A DNA stretch of 64,000 bases from Rhodopirellula sp. SM50 (GCF_002289565.1 NZ_NTFY01000001.1:124001-188000), one strand, 5' to 3'. Counted from the stretch's first letter, positions 18,436 to 27,994 are shown. Notes: generated by a model not told the origin, from the sequence alone. Numbers and translations: made by a program.

Positions 18436-20541
18436 ATGAAGACGAATCTATTCCTGTCGTGTGTCCTCATGGCCGTGGCCCTTTCGCCGACAGTTGCCGC
18501 CCAGCCGAACGACGCGGACGTGGTGATCTATGGAGGCACTTCGGCAGCCGTAACCGCCGCGGTACAGGTCAAGCAGATGGGCAAGTCGGTCGTCATTGTT
18601 TGCCCCGACAAACACCTCGGTGGTCTTTCCAGCGGCGGGCTGGGATGGACCGACACGGGTAAAAAAGAAGTCATCGGCGGATTGGCCCGTGACTTTTATC
18701 ATCGGATTTATCTGGAATACCAAAAACCGGAAGCATGGAAATGGCAGTCCCAAGATAGTTACGGCAACAAGGGACAGGGCAATCGCGCGATCGACGGCGA
18801 GAATCGGACGCAATGGATCTTTGAGCCCCACGTCGCCGAAAAAGTCTTCGAAGACTACGTGAGCGAGTACAACATTCCGGTGCACCGCGACCGCTGGCTC
18901 GACCGCCAAGCGGGCGTCGAAGTGGTGGACGGCAAGATCGTCTCGATCCGCATGCTCAACGGGGAAACCTATCGCGCCAAAGTGTTTTTGGACGCCACCT
19001 ATGAAGGGGATCTGCTGGCGGCCGCCGGCGTCCCCTATCACGTCGGCCGCGAGTCCAGTGCCCAGTACGGTGAAAACTGGAACGGGGTGCAAACCGGAGT
19101 CTTGCATCACCAGCATCACTTCGGCAATCTGCCACCGATCAGTCCGTACCACACGCCCGGAGACCCCAGCAGCGGAGTCCTGCCCCGGATCAGCGCCGAT
19201 CCACCCGGTGAGAAAGGTGCCGCCGATCACCGAGTTCAAGCCTATTGTTTTCGAATGTGCTTGACCGATCATCCCGACAACCGTGTCCCGTTTGCCAAGC
19301 CCGACGGTTACGACCCGTCACAATACGAGTTGCTCGCGCGGATTTATCAGGCCGGTTGGGATCAGACGTTTCGCAAATTTGATCCGATCCCGAACCGAAA
19401 GACCGACACGAACAATCACGGTCCGATGAGCACCGACAACATCGGATTCAATTACGACTATCCCGACGCCTCCTACGAACGCCGCCGCGAAATCATTCGC
19501 GAGCACGAAACGTATCAAAAAGGGTGGCTCTATTTTCATGTCACCGACCCGCGCGTTCCCGAAGAGATTCGCACGAAGATGCAATCGTGGGGTTTGGCCG
19601 CGGATGAATTCACCGACAACGGCAACTGGCCGCACCAGATCTATGTCCGCGAAGCGCGGCGAATGATCGGCCAGTACGTGATGACGGAAAACGAGTTGCA
19701 GAAACGACGTGCGACGCCCAAGTCGGTCGGCATGGGGTCGTATTCCATCGATTCGCACAACGTCCAACGTTACATCACGCCCGAGGGGCACGTGCAAAAC
19801 GAAGGGGATATCGGTGTGTCGACCGGCGGTCCGTACCAGATCTCCTATGACTCCTTGATCCCCAAGCGATCCGATTGCACCAACTTGCTGGTGCCGGTCT
19901 GCGTCTCCAGTTCGCACATCGCGTTCGGCTCGATTCGGATGGAGCCCGTCTTCATGATTCTCGGTCAAAGTGCGGCGACCGCCGCCGTGCTGGCGATTGA
20001 AAATGGCACCACCGTCCAGGACGTCGGCTACGAAGCGTTGAAAAAACGGCTCTCAGCCGATGGTCAGGTGCTGCAATACGAGGGCGGCGGAGGCAGCGGC
20101 GCGGCACTCCGCCCCAGCGACTTCTCCGGGATCGTGCTGGACAACGTCACGGCCAAACTGGACGGTTCGTGGCGACCCAGCCAAGCCAATCATCCGCATT
20201 TCCTAGCCGGTTATTTGCACGACAACAATGCACAAAAGGGTGAATCGACGGCGACGTTTGAAGTCGATTTGGATGCCGGGACCTATGAGGTGCAAATCGC
20301 GTATCCGCCGAATAACAATCGGGCAACCAATGTTCCGGTCCGGATCACGCATGCAGCTGGGACCGAATCGGTGACGTTAAATCAGCGAAACAAGCCGTCG
20401 GTCAAAGACGCATTCGCACCACTGGGCCGATACCAATTTGGCACCGGCGGGCCGGCCCGCGTCGTGATCGGAAACCAAGCCACCGACGGTTACGTGGTTG
20501 TCGATGCCGTTCGGTTCGTGCCGGTAAAAAACGACGAATGA
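18436..20541 (+). CDS. Secreted FAD-dependent oxidoreductase with C-terminal golvesin/xanthan-lyase-like domain
   Basis: 701 residues from the ATG at 18436 (the frame opens at 18406). A Sec-type signal peptide (MKTNLFLSCVLMAVALSPTV) is followed at once by a dinucleotide-binding fold: VVIYGGTSAAVTAAVQ with GGT in place of GGG, then LGGLSSGGLGWTDTG. This is the FAD_oxidored family found in quantity in Planctomycetes and Bacteroidetes. The last ~120 residues are a separate beta-sandwich (YEVQIAYPPNNNRATNVPVR ending VVDAVRFVPV) like the golvesin/xanthan-lyase carbohydrate-binding domain. Periplasmic or extracellular oxidation of a glycan-derived compound is plausible. The substrate is unknown and the gene stands alone. 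Confidence 0.88.
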   Translation: MKTNLFLSCVLMAVALSPTVAAQPNDADVVIYGGTSAAVTAAVQVKQMGKSVVIVCPDKHLGGLSSGGLGWTDTGKKEVIGGLARDFYHRIYLEYQKPEAWKWQSQDSYGNKGQGNRAIDGENRTQWIFEPHVAEKVFEDYVSEYNIPVHRDRWLDRQAGVEVVDGKIVSIRMLNGETYRAKVFLDATYEGDLLAAAGVPYHVGRESSAQYGENWNGVQTGVLHHQHHFGNLPPISPYHTPGDPSSGVLPRISADPPGEKGAADHRVQAYCFRMCLTDHPDNRVPFAKPDGYDPSQYELLARIYQAGWDQTFRKFDPIPNRKTDTNNHGPMSTDNIGFNYDYPDASYERRREIIREHETYQKGWLYFHVTDPRVPEEIRTKMQSWGLAADEFTDNGNWPHQIYVREARRMIGQYVMTENELQKRRATPKSVGMGSYSIDSHNVQRYITPEGHVQNEGDIGVSTGGPYQISYDSLIPKRSDCTNLLVPVCVSSSHIAFGSIRMEPVFMILGQSAATAAVLAIENGTTVQDVGYEALKKRLSADGQVLQYEGGGGSGAALRPSDFSGIVLDNVTAKLDGSWRPSQANHPHFLAGYLHDNNAQKGESTATFEVDLDAGTYEVQIAYPPNNNRATNVPVRITHAAGTESVTLNQRNKPSVKDAFAPLGRYQFGTGGPARVVIGNQATDGYVVVDAVRFVPVKNDE

Positions 20542-20571
20542 TCGCCGAGTGCTCCGCTAGGATCGGGCGAT

Positions 20572-20742
20572 TGCAAATTGCAAATTGATCATTTCAAAAT
20601 GCAAATTGGAGATCATGCGGTGCCAAAGCCCGGGAGTGTCAGCGAGTCAATCGGCGTCGTCACACAGAATCCCGAAGTGGCATGTTCCGTTCCCTCATCA
20701 ATGGCAAATTTGCAATGTTCATTTTGCAATTTGCAATGTCAA
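20572..20742. repeat. AT-rich inverted repeat between convergent genes
   Basis: TTGCAAATTGCAAATTGATC... at about 20572-20610 faces CATTTTGCAATTTGCAATG near 20703-20742, with direct GCAAATT repeats in each arm. Its low GC contrasts with the surroundings. It lies between the stops of the FAD oxidoreductase and the antiporter and could form a long stem after both. Confidence 0.75.
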
Positions 20743-22499
20743 GGCCTCAGCCCCGCCTGATCCGCGGCGTCTTCGAGGAAGTAGTTGATGTCGGCGTGCT
20801 TGTCCGCGTGCAGGATCTCGTAGGCGTGGGCTGCGCTGCGGGCATGATAGAGTTGCTCGACGAGGTTGGCGTCGCGGGTGATGGCGGTCGCGAAGGCGGA
20901 GAGCACCTGCAGGTGGCGGCTGCGTTCCAGTTCCGGTGTTGCCAGCAGCAACACCGCGTGGACGCGACGGTCGTCGAAGGTGTCAAACTGCAGTCCTTCG
21001 GCGCTCAACCCCAAGACGCCACGTATCTCGTCGCCTTCGCCGTCGTCCAGGATCGCGTGGGGGATCATCAGCCCTTGTCCCAAGTAGGTCGACAATTCGG
21101 CATCACGGGCCAGCACGCGTGCAATGAAATCTTCCTGTGGGAGTTGCATCTTGGAGGTCGCATAAAGCTGTGACGCGAGTTGTCGAATGGTCGCTTCGCG
21201 ATCGCCTCCGGTCAGCCCGACTCTAATCCGCTGCTCTTGCAGGAAGTCGAGAAGCCGGGGGCGGTCTTTGTGGTCTTCGCCCGATCGGACAAGTGCGAAT
21301 CGCGTGGCGCTCGGTCCGAGCAGTTGGTTGATCGCCAGTGCCGACAGTCCGACCGTGTTGACGACCGTTCGGACCTCTTCGCTGAAACCCGAGTTTTCAC
21401 CCGTCACCAGCAGGATCAGGCCGACCGCGACGCCGCCGTGTGGCAGGAGTGCGATGCCGAGGTAGCCGCGGACGTTGTCGGTCACCCCGGACAACGACAT
21501 CGCGGAAAAGGCGCTGACGCATTTGCCGATCAATCGCGCGGTGAAATACAGTCCGACCAATGCAGCCGCGCTGGGAACCAAGCCGAAATCCAGTCGCATG
21601 CCGGCAAACGTAAAGAACAGGGCGAATAGCGCGCCGCCGATGGTTTGCAAATAGGCTTCGCCCGAACGCACCAGGTCGTGCTGGAAATTGGTCAGCACGA
21701 TGCCCGCGAAGGTGCACGCCAGAATTCCTCCGGAAGTGCCGAAGCCGGCAGCCAGTCCCCATGAACCCAGCACAGCGGCGACGATCGTCGGCCCCAAAAA
21801 CGCCGGGCTGACAACCGTTCGCGTCAAAATGATCGCGATCAACGCACAGCCGCCGCCGATTACCAGTGTCACTCCAAACTGAACGAACACGCTTTGCAAC
21901 GAGTGTGTCCAGCCAGCCTGATCGCCCAAGAACGTGGTGATGAAGACGAACACGGCGACGGCGACCATGTCGATCAAGCCGATCGCAGCGAGCAAGGTGC
22001 GAGTGAGGATGCCCCGTGCCCGGGCTTCCTGAATCACCAGGACCGTTGTTCCCGGTGCCCCCGCGATCGCGATCGCCGCCAACAGCAGTGCCGGCTGAGT
22101 GGTCATCACCTCGCCGCCGGGGACCAGTGGCCCGGCAAAATAAAGCAAGGCACCAACCAACACCGGCGTGATCAACGTCTCGCCCAGCAATAGCAGCCCG
22201 ATGCGTTTGCCGGTGTTGCGTAGACTGGCAAAATAAAGCGTTGCCCCCACGGTGAATGCAATGAACCCCAGCACGAAGTGCATGTAGGGCAAAAAGCGAT
22301 CCAGCGCTTTGGGATCCACCCCCGTGTCCATGCCCGGGAGGGCGATCCAGCGGAGCAGAATGCCCGTCGCGATCCATCCTGTCACCTTCGGCAAGCGGAG
22401 GAGGGCGAACAGTTCGCCGCCGATGATTCCGGTCACCAAGACCGTTGCCATATTCAGCAGCGGATCTTCGAGGTGAAGGTTTACCGAAGCGTGAAACAT
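20739..22499 (-). CDS. CPA2-type cation/proton antiporter with C-terminal PTS EIIA-like domain
   Basis: 586 residues. Residues about 10-400 hold some 12 hydrophobic helices in the Na+/H+ exchanger (CPA2) pattern, with the GAPGTTVLVIQEARARG region and a polar crossover. Residues about 430-575 form a fructose/mannitol-type EIIA (PtsN-like) domain, with the phosphorylatable His in LMIPHAILDD near 500. This fusion is known in some bacterial antiporters and suggests that transport is tuned by phosphorylation or ligand binding. Whether the His is used cannot be told, since no PTS gene is in the window. Transcribed toward the FAD oxidoreductase. Confidence 0.9.
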   Translation of the reverse strand: MFHASVNLHLEDPLLNMATVLVTGIIGGELFALLRLPKVTGWIATGILLRWIALPGMDTGVDPKALDRFLPYMHFVLGFIAFTVGATLYFASLRNTGKRIGLLLLGETLITPVLVGALLYFAGPLVPGGEVMTTQPALLLAAIAIAGAPGTTVLVIQEARARGILTRTLLAAIGLIDMVAVAVFVFITTFLGDQAGWTHSLQSVFVQFGVTLVIGGGCALIAIILTRTVVSPAFLGPTIVAAVLGSWGLAAGFGTSGGILACTFAGIVLTNFQHDLVRSGEAYLQTIGGALFALFFTFAGMRLDFGLVPSAAALVGLYFTARLIGKCVSAFSAMSLSGVTDNVRGYLGIALLPHGGVAVGLILLVTGENSGFSEEVRTVVNTVGLSALAINQLLGPSATRFALVRSGEDHKDRPRLLDFLQEQRIRVGLTGGDREATIRQLASQLYATSKMQLPQEDFIARVLARDAELSTYLGQGLMIPHAILDDGEGDEIRGVLGLSAEGLQFDTFDDRRVHAVLLLATPELERSRHLQVLSAFATAITRDANLVEQLYHARSAAHAYEILHADKHADINYFLEDAADQAGLRP

Positions 22500-22853
22500 T
22501 TTAGGTGTCCTCGCCGATGTAGTTCAGGACGGACGCCCGCCAACAATAAGAAAAGCCGATCAATCAATAAACAAAATCACGATGGCACCGCATGTTTCAC
22601 AGCAGGATGTTTCACAGCAGGCGGATCCTTTCGCGGCATCGCCGATTCAGCCGCCGATTCAGCCTCGGTGCGACACTACTTTAAAGCCTTCGGTTGTCAA
22701 CCGATACCGTACTACGTCGGCACGGATCCGGCGGTATCGTTCACGTTTTCCCCCCGGGAGTCGAATGGTGGCGGATGGATCCGGTGCCCGATTACATTGG
22801 TAGACGTTCCCTTGCGTTGCGAGCGATCGAATCGAAACGGAGGACGGAGGGGC
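22500..22853. other. Intergenic region upstream of antiporter and acetyltransferase
   Basis: 354 bp holding divergent promoters. Visible features are two short direct repeats (ATGTTTCACAGCAGG twice near 22590-22620, GCCGATTCAGCC twice near 22639-22665) and the TATCG/ACCGATACCGT stretch around 22700. The small frame at 22582-22803 shows no family resemblance and is not called. Confidence 0.6.
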
Positions 22854-23414
22854 ATGGCGATTACCATCAGACCAACTGAAATCGCAGACATCGACGCGAT
22901 CTTCGCTCTTCGAAATGACCCCGATGTGCTGCGACATCAGTACCGGCCCCGGAAAGGCGAGACGCCCGCGTCGTTCGAAAAAAAACTGGCCGGTCAGCCC
23001 AATGTCCTGGGCATCTCCTTTCGTTGCACGTCGATCTTTGACGATGGCGTTTTGGTCGGGCACGTGATGCAGCATTTTGGTCCGGGGCCGGAGGGAGGAC
23101 GCCGTTCCTGTGAGTGTGGATGGAACCTTGCCAAATCGCATTGGGGTCAGGGGGTGATGCCGCGGGCGCTCACTCAGTTGTTCGCCGAGCTGTTTGACGA
23201 AGATCCCAAGCTGGTCGTTTTCGCGTCGTGCTTTGCATCCAATCATCGTTCGCGCAGGGTGATCGAAAAACTGGGATTTCAGCCTGACCGAATGCACTGG
23301 ATGGTTTGGTTGACCCATCTGGTTCGCAGCCATGGGCGACGTATCGAACAATATCGGCTCGATCGGCTACGATATCGCAGGGCGGTTGAGCGAATGACGG
23401 AGCCCGTGGCGTAA
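22854..23414 (+). CDS. GNAT-family N-acetyltransferase
   Basis: 186 residues. The start is fixed by a good Shine-Dalgarno (GGAGGGG at 22846-22852) just before the ATG, although the frame is open far upstream. It belongs to the RimJ/RimL-like branch: the N-terminus ITIRPTEIADIDAIFALRND, then the acetyl-CoA-binding motif around WGQGVMPRALTQLF (about 100-113) and the C-terminal ASNHRSRRVIEKLGF. It transfers an acetyl group to an amine, on a protein N-terminus or a small molecule; the acceptor is not predictable. It precedes the broken SIMPL gene by 87 bp. Confidence 0.88.
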   Translation: MAITIRPTEIADIDAIFALRNDPDVLRHQYRPRKGETPASFEKKLAGQPNVLGISFRCTSIFDDGVLVGHVMQHFGPGPEGGRRSCECGWNLAKSHWGQGVMPRALTQLFAELFDEDPKLVVFASCFASNHRSRRVIEKLGFQPDRMHWMVWLTHLVRSHGRRIEQYRLDRLRYRRAVERMTEPVA

Positions 23415-23501
23415 GCTTCCAGCTTGCGTTGTCCGGCATTTCAGACTCGGCAAGCAGGATGCTCACCCTCTGCCTCTGCGATACAAACCCGGGGATGACT
23501 G

Positions 23502-23937
23502 ATGGCGAACACGATCAAAGTTTTTGGGTCGGCGATGGTGCGGGTGCCCCCGGATGTTGCGTCGATTCGAGTCATGCTTTCTCGCATCGAGCAGGAACCT
23601 TCTGCTGCCTTTGCCAGTGCGCACTCCGACGCGAAAAAGATTCATGACTATCTCAAATCGTTCGGTGTCGACGATGTCTGTTCTTCCCGGATCAACCTGT
23701 CGCGGGCCGAAGAGTACCGCAGCGGGGAAAGCCGAAATCTATGCCGAGGCCGCGGGCGTTGGCGTCGGCCGCGTCAGCGAAATCGAGGACATGAATCCCG
23801 GCATAGTCTCCGGTGACGCAGAGCGGGGGATGCACGGCGCTGCGATGGAAGACGACCCGCCGACGGTCCGAGCGGCGGATCCCGGGGCCATCGTCGTCGG
23901 GGCTGCCGTGAATGTGATCTATGAAATCGAGTTTTGA
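23502..23937 (+). pseudogene. Broken SIMPL (DUF541) domain gene: internal deletion plus frameshift
   Basis: The first frame (from the ATG at 23502) reads as the N-terminus of a SIMPL protein: TIKVFGSAMVRVPPDVASIR through INLSRAEEYRSGES. At about 23727-23735 the similarity jumps to another frame (the one ending at 23937), which gives the family's C-terminal part: KAEIYAEAAGVGVGRVSEIE through GAIVVGAAVNVIYEIEF. SIMPL proteins are normally about 220-240 residues, but the two parts together make about 145. The middle 80 or so residues are missing and the join is out of frame. Both ends look well kept, so the deletion is probably recent. Confidence 0.75.
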
Positions 23938-23959
23938 TGTATGGCGATTCATCCCCTGG

Positions 23960-24096
23960 GACGTCAATTGTGCAAGTGACGGATTTGATCGTAGCGGAAG
24001 GCGCCAAGACTTCTGCAGCGTGGGCCCTCTCTGGCGTTTGCTTGCTGCGCAAACGCCGTCTCTCCCAGGGGGAGAGAGTCTAGATTGGTTACCAAA
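23960..24096. repeat. 137-bp dispersed repeat, copy 2
   Basis: Same length and layout as 15089-15225, from GACGTCAATTGT to TACCAAA, with the hairpin GGCGTTTGCTTGCTGCGCAAACGCC. It starts 22 bp after the end of the broken SIMPL gene. Confidence 0.85.
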
Positions 24097-24218
24097 AGCT
24101 GACGTTATACAATCGATCTCCCCTGGGACGTCAAGGATGTTGAGATTGGTTGATCCTGATGTTTTTGATCATGATCCTGCCGGGCATCGTCTTGCTGATC
24201 GCGTCCTTGCTTTAACGC

Positions 24219-24250
24219 AAAAAAAGCGGAGCCGGTGTCGGCTCCGCTTT
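24219..24250 (-). terminator. Rho-independent terminator for rpsA
   Basis: A perfect 9-bp stem GCGGAGCCG / CGGCTCCGC with a 4-nt loop (24226-24247). On the minus strand it is followed by seven T residues. It lies 59 bp beyond the rpsA stop codon. With TTTT on the other side it may also stop rightward transcription. Confidence 0.9.
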
Positions 24251-24305
24251 TCGGCAGGGTTCAATTTTGTGCCCGATCGATTCCGATCGAGCCTTCGCGG
24301 CTGGA

Positions 24306-26099
24306 TCAGCCGCCGGTCGGGAACAGTGGGCCTTCGCCGCTTCCCAGGCCACCCTTCAGGTCGCCTTCTTGGGACGGCATGCTGCCGGTTTCGGCGGCTT
24401 CGGCTTCCGCCGCAGCCCGTTCTTGCTCTTCGCCCCAGTCGACGCGTTTGAGCGACAGGCCGATCTTGCGCTCGTCGGTGTCAACACGCAGCACCTTGAC
24501 TTCGATCTCGTCGCCGACTTTGACGACTTCTTCCGGGTTCTCGACTTTGTGCTCGGCCAGCTCGCTGATGTGCAGCAAGCCTTCCAGGCCGTCTTCGAGA
24601 CCGATGAAGACACCGAAGTTGGTGATCTTGGTGACGTTGCCTTTGACCAGTTGGCCGGGCTGATACTTGTCCGGAATGTCGCCATCCCAGGGGTCGTTAT
24701 CGAGCTGTTTGAGTCCAAGTGCGATCCGGCGACGTTGTTCGTCGACGCTCAGCACGCGGCACTGAAGCTCTTGGCCTTTTTCCAGTAACTCGCTCGGGTG
24801 ACCGATCTTGCGGGTCCAAGACATGTCGCTGACGTGCAGCAGGCCGTCGATGCCTTCTTCCAATTCGATGAAGGCACCGTAATTGGTCAGGTTGCGGACC
24901 TTGCCGGTCACGTCGGTACCCTCGGGGTAACGTTCCAGAACGTCGTCCCACGGGTTCTTTTGGGTTTGCTTCATGCCCAGCGACAATTGCTGGCCTTCCG
25001 GGTCGACGCCCAGGATCTTGACTTCGATCTTGTCGCCGATGTTGACCAGTTCGCTGGGGTGGTTGACCCGTTTGGTCCAGCTCATCTCGCTGATGTGCAC
25101 CAGGCCTTCGATGCCCGGTTCCAGTTTGACGAACGCACCGTAGCTCATCACGTTGACGACTTCGCCGTCGTGGTTGGAATCGACCGGGTACTTCTCTTCG
25201 ATGTTTTCCCACGGGTTGCGGTCTTTCTGCTTCAGTCCGAGCGCGATCTTTTGTTTTTCGCGATCGATGTGCAGCACCTTGACTTCGATTTCCTGATCGA
25301 TCGAAACCATTTCGGTCGGGTGCGAGATGCGTTCCCAGGCCATGTCGGTGATGTGCAGCAGGCCGTCGATGCCGCCGAGGTCGACGAAGGCACCGAAGTC
25401 GGCGATGTTCTTGACGATCCCTTTGCGGATCTGGCCGACTTCCAGTTCTTGCATCAAGTACGCGCGGTCTTCTTCGCGTTGGTTTTCGATCAGCGAGCGT
25501 CGGCTGATGACGATGTTGCGACGGGTGTCGTCGATCTTCAGCACTTCGGCTTGGATCACGCGGCCGATGAAATCGCCGATGTCGCCGGGGCGTCGAATGT
25601 CGACCTGACTGCCCGGCAAGAAGACGTTGACGCCGATGTCGACCAGCAAACCGCCTTTGATCTTCCGGATCACGGTCCCGGTGACGACCTGGCCTTCGCC
25701 GATCTTCTTGATGATGTGTTCCCACTCGATGATCTTTTCCGCTTTGCTCTTGCTCAGCGCGATCATGCCGTAGGGGTCATCGGCGGCTCCGTAGTTGTCT
25801 TCCATTTCCTCGATGAGGACCTGGACGGTGTCGCCGACGGCGGGTTTCGCTTCGTCGGGGCCCCATTCGTTCAGGTTGACCGTGCCTTCGCTCTTGAAGC
25901 CGACATCGATCAGGGCCCATTCGTCGTTGATCTCGACGATTTTGCCGTCAACGATTCGCCCTTGGGCGTAATCTTGCTGCTCGGCGTGCTGCAGGAAATC
26001 GAGCAGCCAATCCTCCGTTTCCTCCTCTGGCGCCAAAACGGCCAGATCGTTGAGCATGTCGTCGTCTTCGAGGGAACGGATCAGATTGCGGTTGACCAT
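24306..26099 (-). CDS. rpsA: 30S ribosomal protein S1
   Basis: 597 residues from the ATG at 26099 (MVNRNLIRSLEDDDMLNDLA); the frame is open to 26378 but the upstream part shows no S1 similarity. Six S1 (OB-fold) domains begin near residues 45, 130, 217, 302, 389 and 476. The last four carry the typical pattern, such as NYGAFIELEEGIDGLLHVSD. S1 binds mRNA and helps load it on the 30S subunit, which matters in planctomycetes because many genes lack Shine-Dalgarno sites. The tail is Ala/Glu- and Gly-rich. Monocistronic, with its own terminator. Confidence 0.97.
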   Translation of the reverse strand: MVNRNLIRSLEDDDMLNDLAVLAPEEETEDWLLDFLQHAEQQDYAQGRIVDGKIVEINDEWALIDVGFKSEGTVNLNEWGPDEAKPAVGDTVQVLIEEMEDNYGAADDPYGMIALSKSKAEKIIEWEHIIKKIGEGQVVTGTVIRKIKGGLLVDIGVNVFLPGSQVDIRRPGDIGDFIGRVIQAEVLKIDDTRRNIVISRRSLIENQREEDRAYLMQELEVGQIRKGIVKNIADFGAFVDLGGIDGLLHITDMAWERISHPTEMVSIDQEIEVKVLHIDREKQKIALGLKQKDRNPWENIEEKYPVDSNHDGEVVNVMSYGAFVKLEPGIEGLVHISEMSWTKRVNHPSELVNIGDKIEVKILGVDPEGQQLSLGMKQTQKNPWDDVLERYPEGTDVTGKVRNLTNYGAFIELEEGIDGLLHVSDMSWTRKIGHPSELLEKGQELQCRVLSVDEQRRRIALGLKQLDNDPWDGDIPDKYQPGQLVKGNVTKITNFGVFIGLEDGLEGLLHISELAEHKVENPEEVVKVGDEIEVKVLRVDTDERKIGLSLKRVDWGEEQERAAAEAEAAETGSMPSQEGDLKGGLGSGEGPLFPTGG

Positions 26100-26890
26100 G
26101 AATTTTTCCGATTCGGAATCCGTCAATGAGTCCAGGAGATGCCGGCGGACCGAACGTGCTGGTCCGGTGGGAAGGCGGCGAAACATCACGCCGCGGCAAA
26201 AGACTCTTCTGCCGTCAAACGTCCCGCAGGTGAAGGGCGGTCTGGATTTCGCGGGCGACAGATTCGTGGGTTGGAGGAATGAAATAACATCCGCTGCGGA
26301 CGTCGCCCCTAAATGATGAAGGTCACGACGCACACCGGCGGTGAATGCTGACGTGCCGTCCGTCGTTGACGGGCACACGTTTACTCACACCAGGCGCAGG
26401 GTCGGGCAACATGCCCGAAAATGGTAGCGCGGAAGATTACCAAACGCCGGGCCCCCCCACAACAGCATTTCTCGGGATCTTGCCTCCCTTTGGCAACGAA
26501 TGGCTTAGCGGAGCGCCGCCAGCGGCCTGTCGATTTAATCAGCCGTTTGGTTAATCAGCCGTTTGGTTAATCAGCCGTTTGGTTAATCAGCCGTTTGGTT
26601 AATCAGCCGTTTGGCGCGAGCCTACGGGCCCTGGTGTGCTTTCTTCGTGCTACGGGCCCGTATGCTGCAGGCCCGTACGCTGGCGCGAAACGGCTGATCC
26701 CATGTGTGATCGGATTAAATCGACAGGCCGCGAGCCGTCCGGTTGCGGCGAGAAAGCAGCTTGGAGGCACGGAGGGCTCGCGCCCTTCCGCTTAAAACTG
26801 CTTTACAGCGAACGTCTCCGGGGTGCTTCAGCCAGGGGCGGTGGATGGCCCCTGCTTAACGGAGGCGGGCTTCCATCGACCAGCGGTCCA
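26100..26890. other. Intergenic region between rpsA and the zinc dehydrogenase
   Basis: 791 bp. Bases 26100-26530 hold the rpsA promoter and leader and nothing else I can name. 26535-26614 is a 16-bp tandem array running into an ATCAGCC palindrome (to about 26700), then a GCGAGCCGTCCGG...CGGAGGGCTCGCGCC half-conserved hairpin (about 26729-26790). Confidence 0.65.
26535..26614. repeat. Five tandem copies of a 16-bp unit (TTAATCAGCCGTTTGG)
   Basis: Five perfect copies starting at 26535, 26551, 26567, 26583 and 26599. The last runs straight into a full palindromic element (CGCGAGCCTACGGGCCC onward to about 26700, closing with GCGCGAAACGGCTGAT). The unit is therefore the terminal segment of that repeat family, multiplied in place. 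Confidence 0.97.
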
Positions 26891-27994
26891 TCAGCCTTCG
26901 GCGATGTTCACAAACACTTTCAATGCGTCTTTGTCTTCCACGAGCAATCGCATCATTTCTTCGTATTGGTCCAGTCCGTCGACCGGATGCGTCAAGATCT
27001 TGTCCAGCACGCCGGGGAACATCATGTCGCCGAGCGCCAGGTCCCGGATGCCGCTTTCGAAGTGCGTGCGGTTGGCGTTGACGCTACCCAACAGCAGTTT
27101 GTTGCCGAGCACCCAGTTCAGGTTGACGCTGTCGGAGGGGATTTCGATGTTTTCGTCGCCCCCGGTGATGCTGGTCCAGACGACGACGCCGTTGTGGCCG
27201 ACGTGTTGCATGGCCTGGAACGCCAGTTTGCTGCTACCGGTCGCGTCGACAATCAGGTCCGGTTTGCCCGTGTTGGCGACCAATTCGTCCAGGTTGGTTT
27301 CCCGCGTGCTGATGTAATTGGCTTCCATCCCCGCGACGATTTCACTCTTCAAATTCGGGGCTTTTCCCCGCGCCAGCGTGTAGACGTCCAACCCGCGAAG
27401 TTTCAGGATCAGCGTCGTCAGCAAGCCGATTTGGCCGGAGCCGAGCACGTACGCCAGGCGCGGTCGCCAGACCTTCATGCGATGCTGGGCCTCGTAAGCC
27501 TGTTGGACCGCTTTGGCCGCACAGCTCATCGGTTCTTGCAGCACGTGCAAGTGCTTGAGCCCCTCCGGGACGCGGACGATGTATTCCTCTTCGTCGGCAA
27601 ATTTCTCCGTCATGAAGCCGTGACGCAGGTTGATGCCACGCTCGTAGTACGTCTCCTCGCTGGTCATGTCGTTGGTGCCGATCACGTCATAGATCGAGCC
27701 GCCCGGTCGGCGGACCGTTGCGGTGACGTAATCGCCCGGCTTGACGCGACGGACGTTGGGGCCGACCGCTTCGACGATTCCGAACGATTCGTGACCGATC
27801 ACCAAATAGTCATCGCCCTGGGGCGCATTGCCGTACAGTGCCTCGTTGATCTCGCGGTCGGTCGCGTCCACCCCGACCTTCAGGGTTTTCACGAGCACCC
27901 CTTTTCCGTCGGGGAATTGGTCGAGGGAGGGTTCTTCGATTTCGGTCAGGTGAACGCTATTGGGGGTGCCCGGGGTAACCGCGACAGCTTTCAT
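26891..27994 (-). CDS. Zinc-dependent glucose 1-dehydrogenase-type enzyme (MDR superfamily)
   Basis: 367 residues from the ATG at 27994. Medium-chain dehydrogenase fold: catalytic domain 1-175, Rossmann domain with [11 protein letters not shown] near 184-195. The layout is that of archaeal-type glucose dehydrogenases. The catalytic-zinc position has Asp ([10 protein letters not shown], Asp43) where most members have Cys, followed by GHES (His68, Glu69) and QEPMSC. An Asp ligand at this place is known in haloarchaeal glucose dehydrogenase. The four-Cys structural-zinc lobe is not evident. The likely reaction is NAD(P)-dependent oxidation of glucose or a related sugar; the substrate is not proven. 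Confidence 0.85.
   Translation of the reverse strand: MKAVAVTPGTPNSVHLTEIEEPSLDQFPDGKGVLVKTLKVGVDATDREINEALYGNAPQGDDYLVIGHESFGIVEAVGPNVRRVKPGDYVTATVRRPGGSIYDVIGTNDMTSEETYYERGINLRHGFMTEKFADEEEYIVRVPEGLKHLHVLQEPMSCAAKAVQQAYEAQHRMKVWRPRLAYVLGSGQIGLLTTLILKLRGLDVYTLARGKAPNLKSEIVAGMEANYISTRETNLDELVANTGKPDLIVDATGSSKLAFQAMQHVGHNGVVVWTSITGGDENIEIPSDSVNLNWVLGNKLLLGSVNANRTHFESGIRDLALGDMMFPGVLDKILTHPVDGLDQYEEMMRLLVEDKDALKVFVNIAEG

Larger units (their letters stand above)
23938..24305. other. Intergenic region downstream of rpsA
   Basis: Holds the second 137-bp repeat (23960-24096), a short partial restart of it (CCCCTGGGACGTCAA at about 24121-24136, matching 23954-23969), and the rpsA terminator (24219-24250). 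No gene is seen. Confidence 0.7.

Noticed and set aside
22582-22803. 73-codon frame in the antiporter/acetyltransferase gap
   Set aside because: Composition and lack of any recognisable motif; contains short direct repeats.
22278-22853. Upstream extension of the acetyltransferase frame
   Set aside because: Overlaps the antiporter N-terminus in reverse and has no family similarity; the Shine-Dalgarno before 22854 decides the start.
24798-26129. 443-codon + strand frame opposite rpsA
   Set aside because: Antisense shadow of six S1 domains in GC-rich DNA; the minus strand encodes unmistakable ribosomal protein S1.
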